27,493 bases of DNA, taken from the NCBI GenBank assembly GCA_023419655.1, contig JAEZXP010000065.1, positions 1-27,493 on the forward strand, in the 5' to 3' direction. The notes beneath the pieces are model-generated. The model made no database searches. It worked only from the letters and a program-made list of their open reading frames with translations, and had not been told where the DNA came from. Of the stretch, positions 1 to 7,965 are shown in pieces; position 1 is the first letter of the stretch; every line of letters begins with the position of its first letter. Source of the DNA: Bacillota bacterium (GTDB taxonomy: Bacteria > Bacillota > Clostridia > Lachnospirales > Lachnospiraceae). Position numbers and translations under genes: made by a program.

Positions 1-65
1 CATTTTCTGTAAGGCCATTATACTATGTTTTCGTCATAAATTATATAGCTCAAACCTCGATAAAA

Positions 66-122
66 TGGAATTTAGTCTTCACACTGGAATTTAACTTTAC
101 GCTGGAATTTAAGTTTTCACTC
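66..122. repeat. three tandem imperfect 18-20 bp repeats
   Basis: Three consecutive units each begin TGGAATTTA, at 66-84, 85-102 and 103-122. The unit ends are looser and similar (CTTCACAC, CTTTACGC, TTTTCACTC). They lie in the gap downstream of the tetR-type gene. Nothing else is recognisable in 1-164. The role is unknown: it could be a decayed repeat or a binding-site array. Confidence 0.5.
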
Positions 123-164
123 AACCAAATAAAACTGAAATACAACATAAGGGTATACAGATAT

Positions 165-758
165 TTATTTACCACTGGGATACTTTGGCATATTCAGCAG
201 TCCAAGGGTCAGGTTAAGCACCATCTCCGCCATAAAGCGTGACGATTTTTTCATATCATCATCCAGCCATTTTTGTACGATTCCGACACAGCCTGTTATG
301 GCAAAGGAATATATATATTCCGCATCCTCTCTGGTTGTCTTGTTATTATCGGTCAGTTCATTAATGATTTTATCATAGACCAGCATCATAACCTTTTTTT
401 GAAAGCTTAGGTCTCCCCTTTCACTGAGGAGCAGCTTGCAGAGTTTTGCATTTTCCTTTATATAGTCAAAAATCCTCTCTGTCAGAATAATTTCATCCAC
501 CGTTTTACTTTTTTGGTACAGCTGTGCAAGATAGACATTGACATTCTCAAGTAATTCGTCCTCGATTTTTCTTAACAAGTCATATACATCCGTATAGTGG
601 GAATAAAAAGTGGCACGGTTGATATCCGCATACTCACAGATTTCTTTGATGGTAATCTGTGAGATTTCCTTTTTTTCCAGAAGATTTATAAAGCTTTCCT
701 TTAAAACCATCTTCGTATATTTAACCCGCCTGTCATCCTTCATACTTTTCATATTCAC
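165..758 (-). CDS. TetR/AcrR-family transcriptional regulator
   Basis: This is a one-component repressor of the TetR type, about 197 residues, normal for the family. The N-terminal helix-turn-helix is clear (SQITIKEICEYADINRATFYSHY), followed by an all-helical ligand or dimer domain of the kind seen in DhaS-like members. Start choice: an ATG at 764 sits only one base from the AAAGG ribosome site. The GTG at 758 lies seven bases from it and is preferred; an ATG at 752 is also possible. The gene is divergent from the MMPL exporter, and the shared spacer carries a perfect TTAGTTG/CAACTAA palindrome. It therefore most likely represses the exporter pair and itself. The ligand cannot be deduced. 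Confidence 0.88.
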   Translation of the reverse strand: MNMKSMKDDRRVKYTKMVLKESFINLLEKKEISQITIKEICEYADINRATFYSHYTDVYDLLRKIEDELLENVNVYLAQLYQKSKTVDEIILTERIFDYIKENAKLCKLLLSERGDLSFQKKVMMLVYDKIINELTDNNKTTREDAEYIYSFAITGCVGIVQKWLDDDMKKSSRFMAEMVLNLTLGLLNMPKYPSGK

Positions 759-844
759 CAGCATACCTTTCTTAATGCTAACTCTGTGCCAAACCTAACC
801 TTCGATTTTTTAAAATCTGTTAATTTATCAACTCTTTTCTAAAA

Positions 845-860
845 TTAGTTGAACAACTAA
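845..860. promoter_or_regulatory. probable TetR-type operator palindrome
   Basis: TTAGTTG, two bases (AA), then CAACTAA is a perfect 7+7 inverted repeat. It lies in the 233-bp divergent spacer between the TetR gene and the MMPL exporter. This position and size are typical of an autorepressor site. The nearby CAAC (868-871) and GTTG (881-884) may be a degenerate second half-pair. No convincingly spaced -35/-10 pair was found for either gene. Confidence 0.6.
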
Positions 861-991
861 CATATGGCAACTATCTGTTTGTTGATATATTGTCATAGCG
901 TTATTAAACTATACTTATAACGGTTTGTCAACACCGTGTACAACATCTATACGAATCGGATTATTGTAAAAGTCAGACAAGGAGGGATTTC

Positions 992-3043
992 GTGAACCGT
1001 TTCTTACAAGGAATTATCCGGCACAAAAGAATTATTATTATTCTATTCCTAATCGCTGCTGCCATAAGCGCACTAATGGCAACCACCGTTTCCGTCAATT
1101 ATAATATGGTGGATTATCTGCCTAAGAATGCTCCGTCAACCATTGCCGTAAAAATAATTGATGAAGAATTCGACGGGGATATGCCCGGTGCCAGAATTAT
1201 GATTAGCAATGTATCCCCTGTTGAGGCCCTGGAATACAAGGAAAAACTTATGAACATCGATGGGGTTACATCCGTCAGCTGGCTGGATGACATTATCGGT
1301 TTGGATGCGTTACAATCCACACCCCTTGAATTCTTAGACCCGGATATAGTGGATAATTATTACAGGGAAAACAGCGCCCTGCTTACAATATCCGTAGAAA
1401 ATGCGAAGGAGCAGGCAGCTATAAACGCTGTCTATGAAGTAATCGGTGAAGAAAATGCCGCTTCAGGAGAAGCTGTTAATTTAGCAGAGACACAGGCGAT
1501 GTCCGTATCCGAAGTATTGAATGCCATGCTGATACTTCTTCCAATCGTAATTCTTGTACTTATACTGTCGACTACTTCATGGATAGAGCCATTCCTCTTC
1601 TTATCAACCATCGGTATTGCGATTGTGATAAATATGGGAACGAATATACTATTCGGTGAGGTGTCGTTTATTTCAAATACCGTCAGTCCCATTCTGCAGC
1701 TGGCTGTATCCCTTGATTATGCGATTTTCCTGCTTCATAGCTTTGACAACCACAGGCGCCGGCATAATCCCAATGAAGCGATGCTTCTTGCGATAAAGGA
1801 ATCCCTGCCCACCGTGGCAGCCAGTGCAGCTACAACCGTCATCGGCTTTGCGTCCCTTATGTTCATGCGCTTTGGAATCGGTGCGGATTTGGGCATTAAC
1901 CTTCTTAAAGGTGTTACATTAAGCTTTATATCGGTTATGGCATTCCTGCCCGGAATCACCCTGCTGTTATATCCATCTATCGATAAGACAAGGCACCGCA
2001 GGCTTATGCCGGACTTTAAAGGCTCAGGAAAATTCATTATGAAGGTAAGAACACCTTTTATGCTGCTTGCCTTCCTTATCGTGATTCCGGCCTTTCTTGC
2101 CCAAACGAACACCGGGTTTATGTATGGTATGGGGAATATGACGGCTGCTTCACGGGCCGGAAGAGATACCCGGCTTATAGAAGAGAAATTCGGAAGAGAA
2201 AACATCCTGGTACTGCTGGTTCCGAGGGAAAGTGCGGGAAAAGAAACCGAGCTCTGTGAAGAGTTATCAGGGCTTTCGCATGTAATAAGTATTGTATCCT
2301 ATGCAACTGCCGTCGGTACCCCGGTTCCATCGGAATTTGTTCCAAAAGAAGCCTATAACCAGTTTTATTCCGAGAATTATTCACGGATAATACTCTACAC
2401 GGATACCGGTGAGGAGGACCAGGCTGCCTTTGATACTGTCCAATCCGTCATAAACACTGCAAATGACTACTATGATACGCACTATCTTACAGGAACCAGT
2501 GCAACATTATATGATATGAAAAACACGATTTCAACCGATAACAATTTGGTGAACCTGATTGCTGTCATCGGAATATTCCTTGTGCTTTTTATAACCTTCC
2601 GCTCGTTAAGCCTGCCCTTTATACTGGTATTTTGCATTGAAACTGCCATATGGATTAATCTTTCCGTTCCGTATTTTACCGATAAACCCATCATGTTTAT
2701 CGGATACCTGATTATCAGCACGGTACAGCTTGGGGCGACGGTAGATTACGCTATATTATTTACCAACTCATACCTGAATAACAGAAAAACCCAGTCAAGT
2801 AAGGCCTCCATGCAAGATACCATCAGCAATAATCTGGTTGCCATCTTTACCTCTGCCATTATACTTGCAGCCGCCGGCTTTGCCCTTGCCTTTACCTCGA
2901 ACAACCCGATTATATCCGAGCTGGGATTGCTTTTAGGAAGGGGAACATTTCTTTCCTTATTGATGGTAGCTTTTGTATTGCCTGCGCTGCTTGTATTCTT
3001 TGATAAGATTATTAAAAAAACCACATTAAAATCAAAAAATTAG
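992..3043 (+). CDS. MMPL-family RND transporter
   Basis: This is an inner-membrane, proton-driven exporter of the MMPL/RND superfamily, 683 residues. It starts at GTG 992 behind a strong AAGGAGGG. The classic two-fold layout is visible: TM1 (about 13-33), an extracytoplasmic loop (35-170), a TM bundle (175-330), TM7 (about 353-372), a second loop (375-515), and a second TM bundle (520-670). Each bundle carries the Asp-Tyr pair expected of the proton relay (D242-Y243 in LDYAIFLLHS; D585-Y586 in TVDYAILF). It is followed directly by a secreted YhgE/Pip-like partner and is divergent from a TetR gene, the usual arrangement of an inducible exporter. The substrate is unknown; lipids, surface polymers or toxic hydrophobic compounds are all possible. 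Confidence 0.9.
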   Translation: MNRFLQGIIRHKRIIIILFLIAAAISALMATTVSVNYNMVDYLPKNAPSTIAVKIIDEEFDGDMPGARIMISNVSPVEALEYKEKLMNIDGVTSVSWLDDIIGLDALQSTPLEFLDPDIVDNYYRENSALLTISVENAKEQAAINAVYEVIGEENAASGEAVNLAETQAMSVSEVLNAMLILLPIVILVLILSTTSWIEPFLFLSTIGIAIVINMGTNILFGEVSFISNTVSPILQLAVSLDYAIFLLHSFDNHRRRHNPNEAMLLAIKESLPTVAASAATTVIGFASLMFMRFGIGADLGINLLKGVTLSFISVMAFLPGITLLLYPSIDKTRHRRLMPDFKGSGKFIMKVRTPFMLLAFLIVIPAFLAQTNTGFMYGMGNMTAASRAGRDTRLIEEKFGRENILVLLVPRESAGKETELCEELSGLSHVISIVSYATAVGTPVPSEFVPKEAYNQFYSENYSRIILYTDTGEEDQAAFDTVQSVINTANDYYDTHYLTGTSATLYDMKNTISTDNNLVNLIAVIGIFLVLFITFRSLSLPFILVFCIETAIWINLSVPYFTDKPIMFIGYLIISTVQLGATVDYAILFTNSYLNNRKTQSSKASMQDTISNNLVAIFTSAIILAAAGFALAFTSNNPIISELGLLLGRGTFLSLLMVAFVLPALLVFFDKIIKKTTLKSKN

Positions 3044-3078
3044 GGAGACCAACTAAGAAGAAGATATTATCTATTATT

Positions 3079-4590
3079 TTGATTAGCATATTATTAACAG
3101 CATCGGTTGCCGGGGCGGCCACCGCTGCTTCTGCCAAGGATGAGGTGGTTTATGGAATCCTTCATCACGACGGAACCGTAAGCAGTCTCTATGTCGTGAA
3201 TATCTTTGACGGAGGCACCATCACTGACTATGGTAATTATAATAAAATCAGCAATCTTACCACGAAAGAAGCGCTTTTACAATCCGGTGATGAAATTACA
3301 ATCGATACGGAATCCGAAAAATTCTATTATCAGGGCTACCTAGATTCAAAGGAGCTTCCGTGGAATATCGTAATCCGATATTATATAGATGATAAGGAGA
3401 TACCTGCATCAGAGCTGGCAGGAATGAGCGGTAAGCTAAAAATATCCCTATCCGTAACAGAAAACAAGAAGCTTGACAGTATCTTCTATAACAGCTTCGG
3501 TTTGCAGATTGCTGTTTTACTTAACAATAAGCTAAGCTCAAATATTATCGCTGACAATGCTACGATTGCAGAAGCCGGGGGCAGCAAGCAGATTAACTTC
3601 ACTGTCTTACCCGGCAGCCCTTTTGAGGGCACTGTAACTGCCGATGTTAAAGACTTTGAAATGGATGCCATATCCATTAACGGTATACGGTTAGCCTTTG
3701 CTATTAATATTGACAGCGCCCAGTTCTCAGAACAATTCTCCGAGCTGATAAAGGGTATCGAAGAGCTTGATGACGGAGCCGGTGAATTGCTGGAGGGGCT
3801 TAAAGAATTGTCGGAAGGAATTGACGCCTATACGGACGGGCTGAATGCTTTTAGAGACGGTACCGGACAGCTGGCTTCCCAGGCCGAGGAATTATATAAA
3901 GGAGCCTCCTCCCTGGATGATGGCTTGAAAGAATTAATAGCTCAAAATAACAATATTCATAACGGAGCCCTTGTATTACAAAATGCCGCTTTTGATGCAG
4001 TCAACGCCCAGCTTGCAGGGATGGGACTTGGACTTCCGGCACTAACTCCTGAAAATTACAGCCCTATACTGGCAGATATCCCTAACCTTGCACCGGTTAA
4101 GGCACAGCTTGATGGTGTCGTACAATTCGTACAGGGTCTTAAAGGCTATACAGACGGCGTTGAACAGTTGGGAAAGGGTGCTGGCAAACTGGCAGAAGGC
4201 ACCAAAAAATTCAGAGATGCTTCCGGTGAAATCGCCTCTTCCGCAAATACGCTCTATGAAAGTGCGGTGAAGATAAATTCCGGACTAAAAGAGCTTAGGG
4301 ATGGTCTGGCTTCCTATAAGGAAGGAACAAGCAAGTTCAGGAGCAAAACCTCCAATATTGACGGTGAAATTGATAAACAGATATCGGACCTTCTGGATGA
4401 GATATCCGGCACCGATGAAAGTCTCAAGTCCTTCGTATCCGATAAGAATACCGATATTACCTCCGTTCAGTTCGTATTAAAGACGGCTCCTGTCGATATC
4501 CCGGATGCTCCCGTCACTGAGATGGCAAAACCGGTCACATTAAGCTTCTGGCAGAAGCTTCTGAAATTATTTGGCCTGTATAAAGAATAA
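3079..4590 (+). CDS. YhgE/Pip-like secreted repeat protein, start codon uncertain
   Basis: The predicted exported protein contains two runs of glycine-centred repeats (about residues 225-290 and 345-420, units like LSEGIDAYTDGLNAFRDG). These are typical of the coiled-coil ectodomain of YhgE/Pip proteins that accompany MMPL exporters. The C-terminus is short (QKLLKLFGLYKE) and lacks the multi-TM tail of full YhgE. The first usable start, TTG 3079, has no ribosome site and falls inside the signal peptide. In frame upstream, 3055-3078 still encodes KKKILSII, the missing positive N-region and start of the hydrophobic core. An AGGGAG at 3042-3047 is well placed for a start at about 3055, yet no ATG/GTG/TTG is there. 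Either a start codon has been lost (deletion or sequence error) or a rare codon is used. It is probably co-transcribed with the MMPL gene, 8-36 bp upstream. Confidence 0.75.
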   Translation: MISILLTASVAGAATAASAKDEVVYGILHHDGTVSSLYVVNIFDGGTITDYGNYNKISNLTTKEALLQSGDEITIDTESEKFYYQGYLDSKELPWNIVIRYYIDDKEIPASELAGMSGKLKISLSVTENKKLDSIFYNSFGLQIAVLLNNKLSSNIIADNATIAEAGGSKQINFTVLPGSPFEGTVTADVKDFEMDAISINGIRLAFAINIDSAQFSEQFSELIKGIEELDDGAGELLEGLKELSEGIDAYTDGLNAFRDGTGQLASQAEELYKGASSLDDGLKELIAQNNNIHNGALVLQNAAFDAVNAQLAGMGLGLPALTPENYSPILADIPNLAPVKAQLDGVVQFVQGLKGYTDGVEQLGKGAGKLAEGTKKFRDASGEIASSANTLYESAVKINSGLKELRDGLASYKEGTSKFRSKTSNIDGEIDKQISDLLDEISGTDESLKSFVSDKNTDITSVQFVLKTAPVDIPDAPVTEMAKPVTLSFWQKLLKLFGLYKE

Positions 4591-4641
4591 AAAAAGCGTC
4601 AAAGTCCTCCTCTGTTAAAACCGGATATATATTTTATTAAG

Positions 4642-4664
4642 ACAGCATGTATATACATTGCTGT
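4642..4664. promoter_or_regulatory. palindromic element upstream of the GNAT gene
   Basis: ACAGCA (4642-4647) and TGCTGT (4659-4664) form 6-bp arms around TGTATATACA, itself a 10-bp palindrome (4648-4657). The element lies 42 bp before the acetyltransferase start, with TATGAT/GATAAAAT just downstream as a possible -10. It is probably an operator or promoter spacer dyad. The -35 is not clear. Confidence 0.4.
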
Positions 4665-4705
4665 ATACATATGATAAAATACAATTCAGTAGAAGGAGGT
4701 TAAAA

Positions 4706-5158
4706 ATGGTATCCTTAAAAGAAGTAAATGAGAGTAATTTTAAAACCATCGTAGGGATGAAATTGGATGAGGAACAAAGTAAATATGTGGCCTCCAATGT
4801 ATATTCATTAGCTCAGGCATGGCTCTATGAAGAAGCAAGACCATATGCTATCTATAATGATGAAGAGGTAATCGGTTTTATGATGCTGGATTGGGATGAA
4901 AAAGAACGTGAATGTGGTATATGGCGATTCATGATAGCAGCTCATCAGCAAGGTAAGGGATATGGCAGAAAGGCTTTAGTGTATGCGCTTAATATGATTA
5001 AAGAAACCGGAAAGTTTGATAATGTGTTTCTGGATTATGTTCCTGATAATGCTGTGGGAAAACACTTATATGAAAGTATCGGGTTCGTGGACACAGGAGA
5101 AATTGAGGACGGTGAAATTGTTATGAAGCTGGAGCTGACAAAGTATGCTGGAAATTAG
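4706..5158 (+). CDS. GNAT N-acetyltransferase, BltD/spermidine-type
   Basis: This cytoplasmic acetyl-CoA-dependent N-acetyltransferase has 150 residues from ATG 4706, which is preceded by AGAAGGAGGT. An in-frame ATG at 4658 lies inside the palindrome and has no ribosome site. The acetyl-CoA binding loop is seen as QQGKGYGRKAL, followed by DNAVGKHLYESIGF, the usual beta5/alpha4 segment. The overall order resembles Bacillus BltD/PaiA-type spermine or spermidine acetyltransferases, so polyamine detoxification is a plausible role; the substrate is inferred only. It is a single-gene unit between the exporter pair and the convergent alaS. Confidence 0.82.
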   Translation: MVSLKEVNESNFKTIVGMKLDEEQSKYVASNVYSLAQAWLYEEARPYAIYNDEEVIGFMMLDWDEKERECGIWRFMIAAHQQGKGYGRKALVYALNMIKETGKFDNVFLDYVPDNAVGKHLYESIGFVDTGEIEDGEIVMKLELTKYAGN

Positions 5159-5184
5159 CCGGTGACAGGCAGACGCTATTTTAT

Positions 5185-5241
5185 AAAGGGCTGTTGTAAA
5201 ATGATACCGGTATACCCGGTGTTATCTACAACAGCCCCTTT
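5185..5241. terminator. bidirectional terminator between GNAT gene and alaS
   Basis: AAAGGGCTGTTGTA (5185-5198) pairs with TACAACAGCCCCTTT (5227-5241) with a single bulged base. The loop carries a second dyad (ATACCGG/CCGGTGTTAT). The element sits in the 130-bp convergent gap between the stop of the GNAT gene and the stop of alaS. It ends in TTT on the plus strand and is followed by TTTATAAAAT on the minus strand, so it could terminate both. Confidence 0.7.
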
Positions 5242-5288
5242 ATGAAAGACTTGATTTACATAATATTAATATGTCAATGATTTTTGAA

Positions 5289-7931
5289 TTATCCGAGCTG
5301 TTTGCTTAATGCATCTTTCGCTGCGGCGATTACATTGGCGATTCCGGCAGCATTTTTTCCGCCTGCCTGAGCCATATTCGGTCTTCCTCCGCCACCGCCG
5401 CCTACCAAGGCCGCAAGCTCCTTAATAAGATTACCTGCATGGGCACCCTTCTTAATTGCCTCGTCACTTGCCATGGCAATTAAGCTTACCTTATCCGGTG
5501 CCGTCGAAGAAACCAGTATAACAACGCCTTCTCCCAGCTTATCCTTTAAGTTATCTCCCATGTTCCTCAGACCATTCATGTCAAGCTCCGGAACCTCGGC
5601 AGCCAAAAGCTTCACTCCGGCAACTTCCTGTACCTGATTCATTACATCACCCAGGGAATTGCTGGCAAGCTTGGATTTTAATTTTTCATTTTCTGATTTG
5701 AGGGTCTTTATCTCTTCTAATAAACCTTCTATTCTGCCTGTAAGCTGAGCCGGTTCTGCTTTCGCCGCCTTTGCCGCCTCATAGAATCTGTTCTCCAGCT
5801 CTTTATAGTGCTCTAATACGCCGTTTCCTGTTAATGCTTCGATTCTTCTGACACCGGCAGCAATTCCTGTCTCGGACAAAATCTTGAATACGGTAATCGC
5901 TCCGGTATTCGGTACATGGGTTCCGCCGCAAAGCTCCTTACTGAAGTCTCCCATCGAGACAACACGAACCTTCTCATGATATTTCTCACCGAACAGCGCC
6001 GTCGCGCCTGCCTTCTTCGCTTCATCCAGGCTCATAAGCTGTGTATTTACGGGAAGGCTCTTGCTGATATTCTCATTAACGATATTTTCTACTTTTCTGA
6101 TTTCTTCCTCTGTCATGGCTGAAAAATGAGTAAAGTCAAATCGCAGCCTGTCATTGGAAACAAAGGAACCTGCCTGCTCCACATGATTTCCAAGTACCAT
6201 ACGGAGTGCCTTTTGCAGCAAATGGGTGGCAGAATGGTTCTTCGCTGTGGAAGCCCGAAGCTTCGGATTAACCTTAAGGGTGACCTCATCACCAATCTTT
6301 AGAACACCCCTGGTAACCACTCCCACATGCCCGGTTTTATCACCCGGAAGGTGAATTGTATCCTCCACCTTAAATTCCGCATCTTTACTAACAATCATTC
6401 CGGTATCGGCAGCCTGTCCTCCTCCGGTTGCATAAAACGGGGATTCTTCCACTATAATCGTGCCTCTCTGACCGTCTGCAAGCTCCTCTGCCAGCTCATT
6501 TTCCGTCGTGAGGGCTGTGATTTTTGATGTATGAACCAAGGTATCATAACCTACGAATACGGTGGTAAGATGATGGTCAAGCTGCTGGTAGATTGTCTCT
6601 TCTGACCCCATATAATTCGTGGTTCCTCTGGCATTTCTTGCCGTCTCTCTCTGAACCTCCATCGCCTCCTGGAAGCCCTTTTCATCTATCTGATAGCCCT
6701 TCTCTTCCAGAATCTCTTTCGTCAGGTCAAGCGGAAAACCGTAAGTGTCATAGAGCTTGAATACATCCTCTCCTGAAAGTATATTCAGCTTCTTTTCTTC
6801 CAGGATGTTTTGCATATCATTCAGTATGCTAAGGCCCTGGTCGATTGTTTTGCTGAATTTATCCTCCTCAATTGCAAGGAGCTTCAAGATATAATCCTTC
6901 TTTTCCTCCAGCTCCGGGTAGCCGTCCTTTGATTCTGCTATCACAGTCTTGGAAAGCTCGGCCAGGAAGCTGTCCTTAATTCCCAGAAGACGGCCATGCC
7001 TCGCTGCCCGGCGAAGAAGCCTGCGAAATACATAGCCCCTTCCTTCATTGGACGGAATAATACCGTCGGAAGCCATAAAGGTTACCGCGCGAATATGGTC
7101 GGTAATCAGACGAATGGATACATCTTTCTTCGAATCACTAAGATATTTCACCTTCGCAATCTCACATACCTTATCCCGGATAGCCTTAAAGGTATCGATA
7201 TCAAAGATTGATTCCACATCCTGCACAACCGCGGCCAGTCTTTCCAGTCCCATACCTGTGTCAATATTCTTTTTATCCAGCTCTGTATAATTGCCGTTGC
7301 CGTCACCGTTAAACTGTGTAAACACATTATTCCATACCTCAATAAACCGGTCACATTCACAGCCTACTTCACAATCAGGGGAACCGCAGCCGTATTTCTC
7401 ACCACGGTCATAGTATATCTCAGAACAGGGCCCGCAGGGACCGGAGCCGATTTCCCAGAAATTATCCTCCTTACCCATGCGGTAGATACGCTCTTTCGCT
7501 ATCCCCATATCCTTATTCCATATATCAAACGCCTCATCATCTTCCTCGTATACGGAAGGATAAAGGCGGTCCTTATCAAGACCGACTACCTCGGTCAGGA
7601 ATTCCCATGACCATGCAATCGCCTCTTTCTTAAAATAATCACCAAAGGAGAAATTACCGAGCATCTCAAAAAAAGTAGCATGACGGGATGTCTTGCCTAC
7701 GTTTTCAATATCGCCGGTTCGAATACATTTCTGACAGGTGGCAAGCCTTTTTCTTGGAGGTTCCTCCTGTCCTGTAAAATACGGCTTTAAGGGAGCCATT
7801 CCCGCATTGATTAAAAGCAAGCTGTTATCATTTTGCGGTATTAAGGGGAAGCTCTTTAACACCATGTGGTCCTTGCTTTCAAAGAATTCCAAAAACATTT
7901 GTCTTAATTCATTTACACCGTAAGTTTGCAC
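5289..7931 (-). CDS. alaS: alanyl-tRNA synthetase
   Basis: Charges tRNA-Ala and hydrolyses mischarged Ser/Gly-tRNA-Ala in the cytoplasm. At 880 residues it is full length. The class II catalytic domain (about 1-240) shows TCQKCIRTGDIENVGKTSRH and the motif-3 region TGMGLERLA. The editing domain carries the zinc ligands HSATH and CGGTH. The C-terminal C-Ala domain ends with the glycine-rich GGGGGGRPNMAQAGGKN. The start is GTG 7931, seven bases or so after AGGAGG; it gives the standard N-terminus (MQTYGVNELRQMFLEFFESK). It is the last gene of the his run, 34 bp after hisIE, with no room for a T-box leader. It is therefore probably transcribed with histidine biosynthesis unless a promoter lies inside hisIE. 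Confidence 0.98.
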   Translation of the reverse strand: MQTYGVNELRQMFLEFFESKDHMVLKSFPLIPQNDNSLLLINAGMAPLKPYFTGQEEPPRKRLATCQKCIRTGDIENVGKTSRHATFFEMLGNFSFGDYFKKEAIAWSWEFLTEVVGLDKDRLYPSVYEEDDEAFDIWNKDMGIAKERIYRMGKEDNFWEIGSGPCGPCSEIYYDRGEKYGCGSPDCEVGCECDRFIEVWNNVFTQFNGDGNGNYTELDKKNIDTGMGLERLAAVVQDVESIFDIDTFKAIRDKVCEIAKVKYLSDSKKDVSIRLITDHIRAVTFMASDGIIPSNEGRGYVFRRLLRRAARHGRLLGIKDSFLAELSKTVIAESKDGYPELEEKKDYILKLLAIEEDKFSKTIDQGLSILNDMQNILEEKKLNILSGEDVFKLYDTYGFPLDLTKEILEEKGYQIDEKGFQEAMEVQRETARNARGTTNYMGSEETIYQQLDHHLTTVFVGYDTLVHTSKITALTTENELAEELADGQRGTIIVEESPFYATGGGQAADTGMIVSKDAEFKVEDTIHLPGDKTGHVGVVTRGVLKIGDEVTLKVNPKLRASTAKNHSATHLLQKALRMVLGNHVEQAGSFVSNDRLRFDFTHFSAMTEEEIRKVENIVNENISKSLPVNTQLMSLDEAKKAGATALFGEKYHEKVRVVSMGDFSKELCGGTHVPNTGAITVFKILSETGIAAGVRRIEALTGNGVLEHYKELENRFYEAAKAAKAEPAQLTGRIEGLLEEIKTLKSENEKLKSKLASNSLGDVMNQVQEVAGVKLLAAEVPELDMNGLRNMGDNLKDKLGEGVVILVSSTAPDKVSLIAMASDEAIKKGAHAGNLIKELAALVGGGGGGRPNMAQAGGKNAAGIANVIAAAKDALSKQLG

Positions 7932-7965
7932 GTTTCTTGCCTCCTGATAAATATATATATTTGCT

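Noticed and set aside
66..122. CRISPR array
   Set aside because: The repeats are contiguous and too short, with no unique spacers and no cas genes nearby.
882..921. Promoter for the MMPL gene
   Set aside because: TTGATA or TTGTCA can be matched with TATACT or TATAAC, but spacings are 14, 20 or 22 bp. No pair was good enough to annotate.
1735..2205. 156-residue minus-strand frame inside the MMPL gene
   Set aside because: It is antisense to conserved transmembrane segments of the exporter, with no family features of its own.
7932..7965. T-box riboswitch before alaS
   Set aside because: The gap is only 34 bp, far too short for a T-box, and it contains no stem structure.
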